In this document: positions 16,279-25,164 of the stretch, one piece after another
How the letters are laid out: each line of letters opens with the position of its first letter
How positions within the stretch are numbered: position 1 is the first letter of the stretch
Source of the DNA: Sodalinema lacuna_A
Lineage (GTDB): Bacteria; Cyanobacteriota; Cyanobacteriia; Cyanobacteriales; Geitlerinemataceae
Assembly: GCA_900149785.2 (NCBI GenBank)
Contig: FSSI02000023.1
Location: forward strand, 1-64,000
Length of the DNA: 64,000 bases
Direction: 5' to 3'
Translations under genes and position numbers: made by a program
Notes under the pieces: model-generated
What the model was told of the DNA's origin: nothing
Seen by the model: only the letters and a program-made list of their open reading frames with translations
The model's database searches: none

Positions 16279-16683
16279 ATGACTGTGCCAGCATCCCCTT
16301 CAATCCCCTATTCTGACAATAGCCTCAACCGCGCCCGTCGTGCCTTGCGTTGCGCTCCCTTTACCCTGAAACTCTATCAGGATTTTCAGAAACAGGGAAT
16401 TTTCCTCGAAAAAATTGTCGGCCCGGCGGGAGTCGCCGCTGGCTATACCCTCAACCCTCTCCCAGAACTGATCGTCGAGAACGATCTATTATGGCTGATT
16501 AACGTGGGTGTATTGCGGCGAGAAGTCGATGGCCAGGGAATTACCGATAGTTTTCGCTTAACGCCTTTGGGGCGAACCTTGACGGCGGAGTGGGCCGCCC
16601 AGGAAAAGACTTGGAAGGATGAACTCAGCGTGGGCGATCGCCTCTCGAATCGTCTCCGTCGCTGGTTGAGATTGCCCTTTTGA
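16279..16683 (+). CDS. Conserved cyanobacterial protein, Npun_F0494-like
   Basis: 134 residues from the ATG at 16279. The N-terminus (NRARRALRCAPFTLKLYQDFQ) and the body (ENDLLWLINVGVLRREVDGQG, DSFRLTPLGRTL) resemble a winged-helix fold. I recall the same pattern in a family named after Npun_F0494. No membrane segment. It ends in a basic tail. Function unknown. It is preceded by an unusual 11-bp repeat array. Confidence 0.65.
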   Translation: MTVPASPSIPYSDNSLNRARRALRCAPFTLKLYQDFQKQGIFLEKIVGPAGVAAGYTLNPLPELIVENDLLWLINVGVLRREVDGQGITDSFRLTPLGRTLTAEWAAQEKTWKDELSVGDRLSNRLRRWLRLPF

Positions 16684-16700
16684 GGCAAGGTTTGAGACAA

Positions 16701-16738
16701 AAACAAAAAAACCCCGGCGGGGTGTAATCGCCGGGGTT
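16701..16738 (-). terminator. Rho-independent terminator, minus strand
   Basis: A 10-bp stem (AACCCCGGCG with its complement) and a 9-base loop are followed on the minus strand by seven T, a G and further T. It would end transcripts from the DUF4126 gene at 16882-17493. Confidence 0.85.
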
Positions 16739-16881
16739 GAATCATCAGGGTGCATCTACCTGTCTTTTACTTTCGTCCGCCTTCGAGGCATTCCGGAGAC
16801 TTTGCAAAAATCCCATCAATTGTTCCACCGTCTTAGCCTCAGAGGATTTTTTGTTAACACAATAGCTTGATTTTGTCAAGA

Positions 16882-17493
16882 CTAATGTTCCATTTCCTCG
16901 TCTTCCAACGCCTCTTGATACTCGGCATGTTGCATCAAGCGGCGTTTATAGCGTTCCTCGCGATGCCAACGATACCAAGCCGAGGAACTGCGAATCGCTA
17001 ACCACAACAGCAATAGAGCAATCAATCCCCCCTGTTGTGGGGCATCGAAGGCAAATAACACCAAAACAACCGATAGGGCATCTTGGACCCAAATCGCCCA
17101 AAGGGGAAGGCCTCGCAGCCGGAAAAACCAGCCCGTTTGCACCAATTGCAAAACCAGGGCCAGCAGTCCACCGACAATGCCAATCACGCCAACTTGCCAA
17201 TCTTCAATCTCCGCCAGTTGGGCCACGGCCATACCAACAATAGCCCCGGCAATGGGGGAGAACACCAGTTGAATGAGTTGTAAAACCCGTTGGCCTATAA
17301 GTTGTTTAGAAGCAAAGAGTTCACAAAAAGACCAAGCGGCTAAAACTCCCACCACGACGGAGGGAGAGAAGTTAGACAAAATTGGCACATCTGACCAAAG
17401 ATTGGTTTTAACTAACCCAACCATCAGCAGAGGCAGTCCAATCCTCAGTCCAGCCGCAGCAGATGCAGACAATGCGGCGAGAATTTCGACCAT
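16882..17493 (-). CDS. DUF4126 membrane protein
   Basis: 203 residues with about five hydrophobic segments, glycine and alanine rich (LAALSASAAAGLRIGLPLL, GVLAAWSFCELF, SPIAGAIVGMAVA). The charged C-terminus (WHREERYKRRLMQHAEY) is probably cytoplasmic. This is the DUF4126 pattern, a membrane family of unknown function found in many bacteria and in cyanobacteria. A strong terminator follows about 145 bp downstream. Confidence 0.75.
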   Translation of the reverse strand: MVEILAALSASAAAGLRIGLPLLMVGLVKTNLWSDVPILSNFSPSVVVGVLAAWSFCELFASKQLIGQRVLQLIQLVFSPIAGAIVGMAVAQLAEIEDWQVGVIGIVGGLLALVLQLVQTGWFFRLRGLPLWAIWVQDALSVVLVLFAFDAPQQGGLIALLLLWLAIRSSSAWYRWHREERYKRRLMQHAEYQEALEDEEMEH

Positions 17494-17644
17494 ATTTGAT
17501 ATCCCAAGTGCGATCGCCTCAGTGTCGTAGAACCCGTCACTAAGCGTCTGCTACCTCCGTACGTCTAACGGGACAGACTATCTCTAGTGTACGAAGAATG
17601 GCAGAACTTAACCGGAGCGATCGCCCGGTGAAGCAAACCTGAGG

Positions 17645-18472
17645 TTAGATGATTTTTTCGAGGCCGTACACCAGAGAGGTCAGTTGAGTGACTTGACGAA
17701 TCGAGAGCAGAACACCGGGCATATAACAGGCGCGATCGCTCGTATCATGACGTAAAGTATACACCTGGCCGGCTGCCCCAAAAATCACTTCCTGGTGGGC
17801 AATCAATCCCGGAAGACGCACACTATGAATGCGGATATTTTCTTTCCCCACACTCCCTCGCGCTCCTTGTAGCTTCTCCTCTTCCTCCACAGCCGCCGGG
17901 TTATAGGTTTTGCCTAACTCTCCGAGCATCTCAGCAGTTTTAATGGCCGTTCCCGAAGGCGCATCAGCCTTTTGATTATGATGGAGTTCGATAATCTCGA
18001 CATGGTCAAAGTATTTCGAGGCCTGAATGGCCGCCTGCTGCATCAAGACCACCCCAATCGAGAAATTGGGGATAATCAGACAGCCAGTGCTGGCTTTCTC
18101 AGCAAATTCCCCTAACTCTTGGATTTGTTCAGGACTCAGGCCCGTGGTTCCCACAACCGGACGCACCCCATAGGCGATCGCCGCTCGGATATTCTCATAC
18201 ACACCACTCGGATGAGTGAAATCCACCATCACCCCTTGAGTTTGCTCCTGAGTAGCCATGACTAAGGTACTTTGCAAATCCGTGAGAATCGGCACTTCCA
18301 ACGGACCACAGCCGGCCACCTCTCCCACATCCTGGCCCGCCACATTGGGGTTTTTATCCACCGCCCCAAGCAGCATCATATCGTCAGCTTGGGCAACGGC
18401 TTTAACGACTTCGCGGCCCATTTTTCCGGCAGCACCGTTGACAACAACAGGAATGGGGGATTGACTGGCCAT
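17645..18472 (-). CDS. dapB: 4-hydroxy-tetrahydrodipicolinate reductase
   Basis: 275 residues from the ATG at 18472 (MASQSPIPVVVNGAAGKMG). The frame upstream runs through a terminator and is not coding. NAD(P)-binding GAAGKMG, the dihydrodipicolinate-binding ELHHNQKADAPSGTA and the C-terminal TSDRACYMPGVLL region are present. It catalyses the second committed step of the lysine and meso-diaminopimelate pathway. It stands alone on the minus strand. Confidence 0.96.
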   Translation of the reverse strand: MASQSPIPVVVNGAAGKMGREVVKAVAQADDMMLLGAVDKNPNVAGQDVGEVAGCGPLEVPILTDLQSTLVMATQEQTQGVMVDFTHPSGVYENIRAAIAYGVRPVVGTTGLSPEQIQELGEFAEKASTGCLIIPNFSIGVVLMQQAAIQASKYFDHVEIIELHHNQKADAPSGTAIKTAEMLGELGKTYNPAAVEEEEKLQGARGSVGKENIRIHSVRLPGLIAHQEVIFGAAGQVYTLRHDTSDRACYMPGVLLSIRQVTQLTSLVYGLEKII

Positions 18473-18556
18473 AAGGTTTTGAGACTGTGACGGTCGAACT
18501 ACCTCAGCATTCTCACATTTTGCTGACCCTCCCGGCAAGTTCCCTGAAGATGGCCC

Positions 18557-18590
18557 CAAAAAACGCCCCCAACGGTATCTTGGGGGCGTT
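18557..18590 (-). terminator. Rho-independent terminator, minus strand
   Basis: An 11-bp perfect stem (AACGCCCCCAA) with a 7-base loop is followed on the minus strand by six T. It ends transcription of the first PEP-CTERM gene and separates it from dapB. Confidence 0.85.
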
Positions 18591-18639
18591 GATTCAGCCA
18601 GTTGTAATCTAACGTTGTCGTGAATCTCCCGGCTGAAGA

Positions 18640-19272
18640 TTAGACGTCGTCAGACTTGCGGCGTAGGAAACGAGAGGCGAGGGCGATCGAACCTAAACCC
18701 AAGATTGTCGCCGGTTCAGGAACAGACTCCGTTTCTTTATCCCGTCCCCACACAATGAAATTAGACAAGCCGGGATTAGGATCGCCATTACCTTTGAGCA
18801 AATCGTTGGTGTTCCAAGTCCCAGAGGTGGACACACCATCAGACAAATAGGCGCTAAACGTCGGCCCACCCTTGAGGGTGAACATGACATCTTCATAATC
18901 ACCAAAGTCGAATCCAGCACCAAGACTCCAGGTTCCTGAGAGTAAATCCGAGTCATCTGGTGTAACGGTTAGCAAGTCATCGGTCATTACCGTTGAACCA
19001 GACATATCGACTTTAAACAGTTCCTTCCAGCCAGTCTCTCCAAACAGTTCTGTGCTGATATCAATGTCATTCGAGGCATTACCGGAAAAATCAGGGGGAT
19101 CTGCCCCAAAGATGCCCTCACAGTCCGCCGATAGGGTGAAGTTATCGGTTGAGCAGGATGTACCAGAGACCTTGAATAAGGCATTGGCCGATTCAACACC
19201 AATTGAGAAGGAGGCGACGGTGGCGACAGCCACACCGCAGAGAGTTGTAGTCGCTGAGTTCAGTCGTTTCAT
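18640..19272 (-). CDS. PEP-CTERM sorting-signal protein 1
   Basis: 210 residues. An N-terminal signal peptide (LCGVAVATVASFSIGVESANA) is followed by a mature domain with a Cys pair (SCSTDNFTLSADCEG), GKTGW-like FGETGWKELFKVD, and blocks MFTLKGGPTFSAYLSDG and NTNDLLKGNG. The C-terminus is the PEP-CTERM signal: VPEPATILGLGSIALASRF followed by LRRK. Such proteins are exported and processed by exosortase and often become part of the surface or extracellular matrix. It is paralogous to the protein at 19719-20333. The N-terminal start at 19272 is followed by the basic MKRLN. Confidence 0.88.
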   Translation of the reverse strand: MKRLNSATTTLCGVAVATVASFSIGVESANALFKVSGTSCSTDNFTLSADCEGIFGADPPDFSGNASNDIDISTELFGETGWKELFKVDMSGSTVMTDDLLTVTPDDSDLLSGTWSLGAGFDFGDYEDVMFTLKGGPTFSAYLSDGVSTSGTWNTNDLLKGNGDPNPGLSNFIVWGRDKETESVPEPATILGLGSIALASRFLRRKSDDV

Positions 19273-19371
19273 GAGCGGGACATTATCCTAAAGGGGGTAT
19301 CACGGGTAAGGCTTAGTTGTAGAAAGCAGCAATGGCGGGCTACGACCTAAGTCTTACGCATTTATACGCCC

Positions 19372-19433
19372 ATTCTAGCTGAATTTATCTCGAACACAAG
19401 AATTGACAGGCAAGGTTCATCAAAGCTTCATCA
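19372..19433 (-). promoter_or_regulatory. Promoter with 11-bp direct repeats, PEP-CTERM gene 1
   Basis: On the minus strand TGATGAAGCTT and TGATGAACCTT lie in tandem (19433-19412). After exactly 34 bases a -10 match TAGAAT follows (19377-19372), about 100 bp before the start codon. The second PEP-CTERM gene has the same arrangement. Tandem 11-bp repeats upstream of -35 are typical of OmpR/PhoB-type activators. Confidence 0.55.
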
Positions 19434-19610
19434 TTCTTATTCCGTGTCTTTACGCATTTTTCAAGAATCATTCTCACCAATCTAGGGCAATATTGGCTGT
19501 ACTCGTCAATTTATACCGTATATCTACGCAATTTGAGTTGATTTCAGTCACCTGATGCCCCCAGCCACTCTTACGAGGTAACACTGAGACCACGGTGAGA
19601 GCAGACTCAA

Positions 19611-19641
19611 AAAAATCCCCCCTGATGATAACCAGGGGGGA
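19611..19641 (-). terminator. Rho-independent terminator, minus strand
   Basis: The stem TCCCCCCTG with its complement CAGGGGGGA encloses an 8-base loop. On the minus strand it is followed by a run of T. It ends transcripts of the second PEP-CTERM gene. The rest of 19434-19718 shows no coding frame. Confidence 0.85.
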
Positions 19642-19718
19642 GACAGATGAGTAACACAGGTAACGCGATCGAAAAAACAAACAGATGTCTCGATTCAGAT
19701 TCCTAACTTATTGCCAAC

Positions 19719-20333
19719 TTAGACGTTGTCAGACTTGCGGCGCAGGAACCGAGACGCTAAGGCGATCGAACCTAAGCCGAGAAGGGCAGCCGGTTCGGGA
19801 ACCGGGGTGGGGGTGGGTTCATCCTCGTTACTCTTCGGAGTTGTCCAGACGGTGAAGTGAGATAAACCCGCACCACGTCGGCCGTTGCCTTTAAGGGTGT
19901 CATCAGTATTCCAATCGCCGGCCATCGTCACACCATCGGAGAGATAGCCGGTGAAGCTATTGCCGCCTTTAAGCACAAACATCACTGACTCATAGCTATC
20001 GAAGTTAAAGTCTTCCGATAATTCCCAGGTTCCAGAGGTGTCCTCTCGGGCATCATCTAAGGCCACGGTTAGAGGGCCAGTTGTACCATTGCTATTGTCA
20101 ACCTTAAAGAGTTCTGTCCAACCCGTTTTCCCGAATAAGGACGTCTCTGTCGTAATCGTGTTGGAATCATTGCCACTGAAGACGCCTTCACAGTCAGTCG
20201 TACCCGTGAGGTTAGCCACGTTGCACGACATACCCGTGGCCGACAGCTGCGCACTCGCTCCGTCAACACCAAGAGTTAAGGAGGCGACGGTGGCGAGAGA
20301 GAGGCTAATCCAGCCCGATTTAGAAAATTTCAT
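19719..20333 (-). CDS. PEP-CTERM sorting-signal protein 2
   Basis: 204 residues from the ATG at 20333 (MKFSKSGWISLSLATVASL, a signal peptide). The mature part aligns with PEP-CTERM protein 1 along its length: MSCNVANLTGTTDCEG, LFGKTGWTELFKVD, MFVLKGGNSFTGYLSDG, NTDDTLKGNG. The C-terminal signal is VPEPAALLGLGSIALASRF followed by LRRK. A Pro/Thr-rich linker (EPTPTP) precedes the signal. The two genes arose by duplication and each has its own promoter and terminator. Confidence 0.88.
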   Translation of the reverse strand: MKFSKSGWISLSLATVASLTLGVDGASAQLSATGMSCNVANLTGTTDCEGVFSGNDSNTITTETSLFGKTGWTELFKVDNSNGTTGPLTVALDDAREDTSGTWELSEDFNFDSYESVMFVLKGGNSFTGYLSDGVTMAGDWNTDDTLKGNGRRGAGLSHFTVWTTPKSNEDEPTPTPVPEPAALLGLGSIALASRFLRRKSDNV

Positions 20334-20428
20334 AGTGAATGGCTCCATTCTAAAGAGTTTACGTTTAGAAAGCGAACCGAGTTCTGGGTCGTCGCCTTCA
20401 GTGAGGTGGTGCTTTTATCCACAGTTCT

Positions 20429-20490
20429 ATCTTAAGAGGTTGCCTCGCAAATGTCTCGTGTTTGGTTCTGAGTTCATCAAAACTTCATCA
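20429..20490 (-). promoter_or_regulatory. Promoter with 11-bp direct repeats, PEP-CTERM gene 2
   Basis: On the minus strand TGATGAAGTTT and TGATGAACTCA lie in tandem (20490-20469). A 34-base gap follows and then TAAGAT (20434-20429). The layout equals that of PEP-CTERM gene 1 to the base, although flanking sequence differs. The rest of 20491-20716 holds no gene that I can support. Confidence 0.55.
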
Positions 20491-20716
20491 TCTCAACTCT
20501 GTGGCTTTACGGAAACTTCACAAAAAAGACGTGATTCTTACTGGCATCAGTAGAAGTGTCTAATCGCTCACCAGGAAAACACTTCAAGGATTTTTAAACG
20601 TTTTGGCAAGAGGGGTCTGACCCCTGATTTTAAAGGCAGTGCATCCCAGTAAACCCCGTATAAATACGTAGGTGTGACTTCCGTAGAACTACAGATGTGC
20701 TGTCATGATTTTTACC

Positions 20717-20758
20717 TAAAAAATAAAAACACCTTGGAATATTTCTTCTCCAAGATGT
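20717..20758 (-). terminator. Rho-independent terminator, minus strand
   Basis: On the minus strand a stem of about 10 bp (ACATCTTGGA with TCCAAGGTGT) encloses a 10-base loop and is followed by TTTTTATTTTTT. It lies downstream of the protease/small-protein operon. Confidence 0.8.
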
Positions 20759-20794
20759 TTCTAATGCCATTCACAATTCAGTTGACTCGAAACC

Positions 20795-21022
20795 CTAGGA
20801 ATGGGTTCCCAACGTAAAGGATTCAACCTCAAAAACCGGCCCCATGGCCGCGAGGGTCATCACATCCTCACGAATCTGTCCCTCTAAGGTCACCACCTGA
20901 TCCTGTTGTAAGACCTCCGAGGGGGTACTTTCGTGAAGCTCATAAATCTTGCCGTTCTCGGTTTCCAGGGTCCAGGCCCCCGTCCCCATAACGACGTGTT
21001 TGACAACTCCTTTCAATTTCAT
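20795..21022 (-). CDS. Small protein coupled to the S8 protease
   Basis: 75 residues from the ATG at 21022, which overlaps the protease stop codon (ATGA). This points to translational coupling. The sequence is beta-rich (MKLKGVVKHVVMGTGAWTLE, YELHESTPSEVL, VVTLEGQIREDVMTLAAMGP) and resembles a small OB-like fold. No signal peptide or membrane segment is present. Function unknown. A role linked to the membrane protease is inferred only from the gene order. Confidence 0.7.
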   Translation of the reverse strand: MKLKGVVKHVVMGTGAWTLETENGKIYELHESTPSEVLQQDQVVTLEGQIREDVMTLAAMGPVFEVESFTLGTHS

Positions 21023-22851
21023 GCCGTGATTCCTCCAGGTTTTGCAGCGAGTCGGGCCAGCAACCAACAGGCTAGGGCATTAGCGGCCAAGAAACCCCGC
21101 GCCAGCCAACCGCTTCCCAGCCAGACTAACTCAGGGTCGACCACGGCACTGACGGCCAAACAACTCGCCACCCCAAGGGTCGCACCAATGGCCCACCACT
21201 TCCGTTGTGCATGACCCAACAACAGCACTAAGAGTACTCCAGGAATCAAAACACTGGCAAAAATCGGGTTCAAGGCCGGATTCCCCTGAACCGCTGTCCC
21301 GAACTCCGGTAGAGAACTCCCCGCCAGCCGTAGGGGCCATTGGGGCAAGTCAAAGATATAGAAGCTGCGGAGAATGAAGACTCCCGAACTTCCCATCACC
21401 AACCCCGTGGCCAGATTCCAATTCCAGCGGAAGGGGAAGTAATTGCGTAGCAACCAGGCCAGCAGATAAGACCCAATCACCATCGCTAACTTAGGAATCA
21501 GGGCGATGGTTCCGCCATCAATCCAGAAGCGGGGATTCAAATAGCCGTTATCCCGTAACCAACGGAAAAAGTCCCGGAAATTCAACTGGCCTTTCACCGC
21601 CAACTGCACCGCTGAAGCCGCATCGAGATGTCCGGCCCCAAAATAGTTAAAACTATCTTCTTCGACAGGACGGGCCGACTCCTTGAGAATTTGCATCACC
21701 TCATCAGGACTCTCAACCCCTGTGGCTTTGACTAAGGCCGCGACCGCCGCCACGTGAGGCGAGGCCATGCTGGTTCCCTGGAAGGCGGCAAATACGGGTA
21801 AGCCATCTTGAGGGTTGAGGGTATGTTGGAGAATCCCCCCGGTTTCACCGTTACGGGTATCGCCTCCAGGGGCGGAAATATCCACACCAGCGCCAAAGTT
21901 GGAGTAGGGGGCTTTGTCTCCGGCGGCGTTACTCGCCGCAACCCCTAAAACACGGGGATAACGAGCGGGATAACCGGCACTATTTTGATTGGCATTTCCG
22001 GCGGCGGCGATAATCACCACTCCTTTGTCATAAGCGTAGTCGATCGCCTGGCGCATTAAGTGACTCTCGCCACTTCCCCCTAAACTGAGGTTAATCACAT
22101 CAGCATCATGGTCCGCCGCAAAGCGAATGGCCTCGGCAATATCACTGACTGTACCGCCTCCCTGTTTGCTGAGGACTTTCAGGGGCATCAGTTTGGCGTG
22201 ATGGGCAATTCCGGCAACACCGAACTCATTATCGGTGGTTTGGGCGATGGTTCCGGCCACATGGGTTCCATGGCCATTGTCATCATCGGCTTCGACGCGA
22301 TCGTTGACAAAATCGTAGCCCTCGACAAATTCTGTTTCGTCTAAGTCAGGGACTTTGAGAATCCCGGTGTCAATCACCGCCACAATGACATCATCGCCGG
22401 TACTGTCGGGCCAAGCGCCTTCGACGTTAATGGCTTTGAGGTTCCATTGTTTGGAATACAGCGGGTCATTGGGATAGGCTTTGGCCAGTCCCGGAGTTCC
22501 GGTTCCGTCAAACCGGGATTGGAGTTGCATCTCGGGAACCCCATAGAGGTAGTTGGGTTCAGCGAACTGCAAGTAGGGGCGCAATTGACGGCGCAGGTCT
22601 TGTAAAACCTCGCGATCGCCCTCGACAATATAAATGTGATCCCGTTGGGAAAATTCGCTATTGAGACGGGGGGTGAGGTTGAACTGTTGCGACATCTCCT
22701 CTAACTGCTGGCTGACCTCAGCCGAGGAGAGGTCATCTCGGAAGTTGAGAACTAGCGAATCATAGGTTCCCTGATTCGCCAGTCCCGAGAACGTCGCTAA
22801 GGCCCACCCCAAGCCCAGGAAAAATAGGCAAGTGAGTAGAAAATTTTTCAT
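21019..22851 (-). CDS. Membrane-anchored S8 (subtilisin-like) serine protease
   Basis: 610 residues. A signal segment (about 1-22) is followed by a propeptide-like region (about 30-95), then a subtilase domain with the full triad: AVIDTGI (Asp), NGHGTHVAG (His) and GTSMASPHVAAVAAL (Ser), plus the oxyanion-loop Asn in AAAGNAN. After residue ~420 the protein changes to several hydrophobic helices (MVIGSYLLAWLLRNYF, SVLIPGVLLVLLLG and others). The catalytic domain is therefore expected outside or in the periplasm, held by a C-terminal membrane domain. The membrane tail is unusual for secreted subtilisins. Confidence 0.9.
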   Translation of the reverse strand: MKNFLLTCLFFLGLGWALATFSGLANQGTYDSLVLNFRDDLSSAEVSQQLEEMSQQFNLTPRLNSEFSQRDHIYIVEGDREVLQDLRRQLRPYLQFAEPNYLYGVPEMQLQSRFDGTGTPGLAKAYPNDPLYSKQWNLKAINVEGAWPDSTGDDVIVAVIDTGILKVPDLDETEFVEGYDFVNDRVEADDDNGHGTHVAGTIAQTTDNEFGVAGIAHHAKLMPLKVLSKQGGGTVSDIAEAIRFAADHDADVINLSLGGSGESHLMRQAIDYAYDKGVVIIAAAGNANQNSAGYPARYPRVLGVAASNAAGDKAPYSNFGAGVDISAPGGDTRNGETGGILQHTLNPQDGLPVFAAFQGTSMASPHVAAVAALVKATGVESPDEVMQILKESARPVEEDSFNYFGAGHLDAASAVQLAVKGQLNFRDFFRWLRDNGYLNPRFWIDGGTIALIPKLAMVIGSYLLAWLLRNYFPFRWNWNLATGLVMGSSGVFILRSFYIFDLPQWPLRLAGSSLPEFGTAVQGNPALNPIFASVLIPGVLLVLLLGHAQRKWWAIGATLGVASCLAVSAVVDPELVWLGSGWLARGFLAANALACWLLARLAAKPGGITA

Positions 22852-23047
22852 GGTGTTAACTGGTTTTGGCTAGACGGACAAGGGAATCTCGGTCCCTTTG
22901 AGCGGTTGAACCACTGGCCGGTTTTATTCGTTGCCCGTCTGTTGCAATCTTTGTCTTCCTACGATAGCGCATCGGGAGTTGGCCCCGGAGGCGCGACAAT
23001 AGAAACAAATAGAGATAGAGCGTCACTCAAGAGCGTCAGTAATAAGT

Positions 23048-23491
23048 ATGGAACGCGGTTTAATTTGGTTGCCCTTGCTGGTCTTGTTTTTTGGCTTAGC
23101 TTGGGCGGGATGGAATGAATTTCGTAAAGTGGAGGCTTATCAAGGTTGGGCTAAGGACTTTGAGCGGGCCAAATATGACATTCTAGCGGTATTGGGACAG
23201 CAGGGCGATCGCCTCGTTTGGGGAAAACCCAGCCGGACTGGGGTGCTGGAGATGCAGGAGTTCTCCCTCAAAGAGGTCACCGCTATCGAGGTTCAGGTGA
23301 ACGGTCATGGAATTAACGAAGCCTATCCCCCTAAAAGCAGTCGCACCGTTAACCTTTGTTTTTATCGGGGAGATGAGGGGCCGATTTTGGTTCCTTTTAC
23401 TGAAGTTAGCCTAGCTCTGAAGTGGGCGCAAGCCTTGCGATCGCTCGATCCCGAAACAGGATACCCCAAACCGGTGTCCCCCAATTCCTGA
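23048..23491 (+). CDS. Conserved cyanobacterial single-pass membrane protein
   Basis: 147 residues from the ATG at 23048. One N-terminal membrane helix (LIWLPLLVLFFGLAWAGW) is followed by a soluble domain with RLVWGKPSRTGVLEMQEFSL and a C-terminal FTEVSLALKWAQALRSLDP. The pattern is familiar from uncharacterised cyanobacterial proteins, but no function is known to me. The gene end is followed by three copies of an 11-bp repeat around TGAGAGACACC (23489-23520). Confidence 0.65.
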   Translation: MERGLIWLPLLVLFFGLAWAGWNEFRKVEAYQGWAKDFERAKYDILAVLGQQGDRLVWGKPSRTGVLEMQEFSLKEVTAIEVQVNGHGINEAYPPKSSRTVNLCFYRGDEGPILVPFTEVSLALKWAQALRSLDPETGYPKPVSPNS

Positions 23492-23654
23492 GAGACACCT
23501 GAGAGACACCTGAGAGACAATTGCAACAAAACGTATCAACCCTCACCGATTCCATTGTTCCCAGGGACTGAATCCCGTAAAATACATTGGCCCCAAGCGA
23601 GACGCTGTTCCCCCACTACCCCGAACACCACTCACTTCAATCAGGAACGGTTTA

Positions 23655-24962
23655 ATGTCAGAAGCCAATCAACACCGCTACGAAACCCTACAAATCCACG
23701 CCGGACAAACCCCCGCCCCCGGAACCAACTCGCGGGCGGTTCCCATCTATCAAACCACCTCCTATGTGTTTGAGGATGCTGATGACGGTGCGGATTTGTT
23801 CGCCCTCAAGAAATTCGGGAATATCTATACCCGGATTATGAACCCCACCACCGATGTGTTTGAAAAACGCATCGCCGCCCTCGAAGGGGGAGTCATGGCC
23901 CTGGCGACCGCCAGCGGACAGGCCGCTCAATTCCTGGCTATCAATAACATCTGTCAGGCGGGAGACAACATCATCTCCACCTCCACTCTCTATGGCGGAA
24001 CCTATAATCAATTCAAGGTCGCTCTACCACGTCTTGGCGTAAATGTCAAGTTTGTCGATAGCGATGATCCCAAAGCCTTCGGGGAACAAATCGACGAGAA
24101 CACCAAAGCCATCTACGTCGAGAGTCTCAGCAATCCTAAGTTTAATATCCCCGATTTAGAGGCCTTGGCGGCGATCGCCCATGACAACGATATCCCGCTG
24201 ATTGTCGATAATACCTTTGGTTGCGCGGGTTATCTCTGTCGTCCCATTGACCATGGGGCGGATATTGTGGTCGAATCAGCCACGAAGTGGATTGGCGGCC
24301 ATGGAACCTCCATCGGTGGCGTGATTGTCGATTCGGGGAACTTCAACTGGGGAAATGGCAAGTTTCCCATGTTCACTGAACCCTCTGAAGGCTATCACGG
24401 CTTGAACTTCCAAGAAGTTTTTGGCCCCGACGGTCCGTTTGGAAATATCGCCTTTATCATCCGCGCCCGAGTCGAAGGATTGCGAGATTTGGGTCCTTGT
24501 TTGAGTCCCTTTAACGCCTTCTTGCTGTTGCAGGGCTTAGAAACCCTATCGTTGCGCGTTGATCGCCATACGGACAACGCTTTGGCTCTTGCAAAATGGC
24601 TCGAACAACATCCAAAAGTGGATTGGGTCAGCTATCCCGGACTGGAAAATCACGCCTATCACAAACAGGCGAAAAAATACCTCAATCATGGCTTTGGCTG
24701 TGTCTTGAGTTTCGGGATTAAGGGTGGCTTAGAAGCCGGTCGCAGTTTTATCAATTCGGTTCAACTCGCCTCTCACCTGGCTAACGTTGGCGATGCGAAA
24801 ACCCTCGTGATTCACCCCGCCTCCACCACCCACCAGCAACTCGACGAAACCGAACAAACCGCCGCCGGAATTACTCCAGCGATGGTGCGGGTGTCCGTCG
24901 GCTTGGAACATATCGAAGACATCAAAGCCGACTTTGACCAAGCCTTCGCTCAAGCGAGCTAA
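23655..24962 (+). CDS. metY: O-acetylhomoserine aminocarboxypropyltransferase (sulfhydrylase)
   Basis: 435 residues, a type I PLP enzyme of the Cys/Met metabolism family. The start MSEANQHRYETLQIHAGQ is typical of the family. YTRIMNPTTDVFEKRIAALE, ATASGQAAQF, IVDNTFGCAGYLCRP and the PLP-lysine motif SATKWIGGHGT are present, and the C-terminal HPASTTHQQL is diagnostic. The enzyme makes homocysteine directly from O-acetylhomoserine and sulfide. metX, which makes that substrate, lies 200 bp downstream on the same strand. I found no SAM-riboswitch-like structure in the 160 bp upstream. Confidence 0.95.
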   Translation: MSEANQHRYETLQIHAGQTPAPGTNSRAVPIYQTTSYVFEDADDGADLFALKKFGNIYTRIMNPTTDVFEKRIAALEGGVMALATASGQAAQFLAINNICQAGDNIISTSTLYGGTYNQFKVALPRLGVNVKFVDSDDPKAFGEQIDENTKAIYVESLSNPKFNIPDLEALAAIAHDNDIPLIVDNTFGCAGYLCRPIDHGADIVVESATKWIGGHGTSIGGVIVDSGNFNWGNGKFPMFTEPSEGYHGLNFQEVFGPDGPFGNIAFIIRARVEGLRDLGPCLSPFNAFLLLQGLETLSLRVDRHTDNALALAKWLEQHPKVDWVSYPGLENHAYHKQAKKYLNHGFGCVLSFGIKGGLEAGRSFINSVQLASHLANVGDAKTLVIHPASTTHQQLDETEQTAAGITPAMVRVSVGLEHIEDIKADFDQAFAQAS

Positions 24963-25118
24963 CCGATACCCGGTCTAGGTCATTTGCGTTATCTTAGCCC
25001 CCTCCCTACCTCAAGGAAGGGGGAAAAACCCGATTTATGATAATTTTGAGAGTGGCTACGTCAAATCTCCCCTGAGGAGGCAATATTGACCCATACCCTG
25101 TCGCCTTCTTCTCCCCCT

Positions 25119-25150
25119 ATTGCCTGTTGCCTGTTGCCTATTGCCTTCTT
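25119..25150. repeat. Heptamer repeats upstream of metX
   Basis: Units of TTGCCTG, TTGCCTA and a partial copy lie 15 bp before the metX ATG. Confidence 0.85.
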
Positions 25151-25164
25151 CTAACAGTTCACTG

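Noticed and set aside
16745..16828. 28-codon minus-strand frame from a GTG between the DUF4126 gene and its terminator
   Set aside because: Protein-like sequence, but no ribosome-binding site and too short to support. It may simply be the 3' untranslated region.
23492..23654. SAM or cobalamin riboswitch upstream of metY
   Set aside because: I searched for the conserved cores and could not find a convincing pairing pattern.
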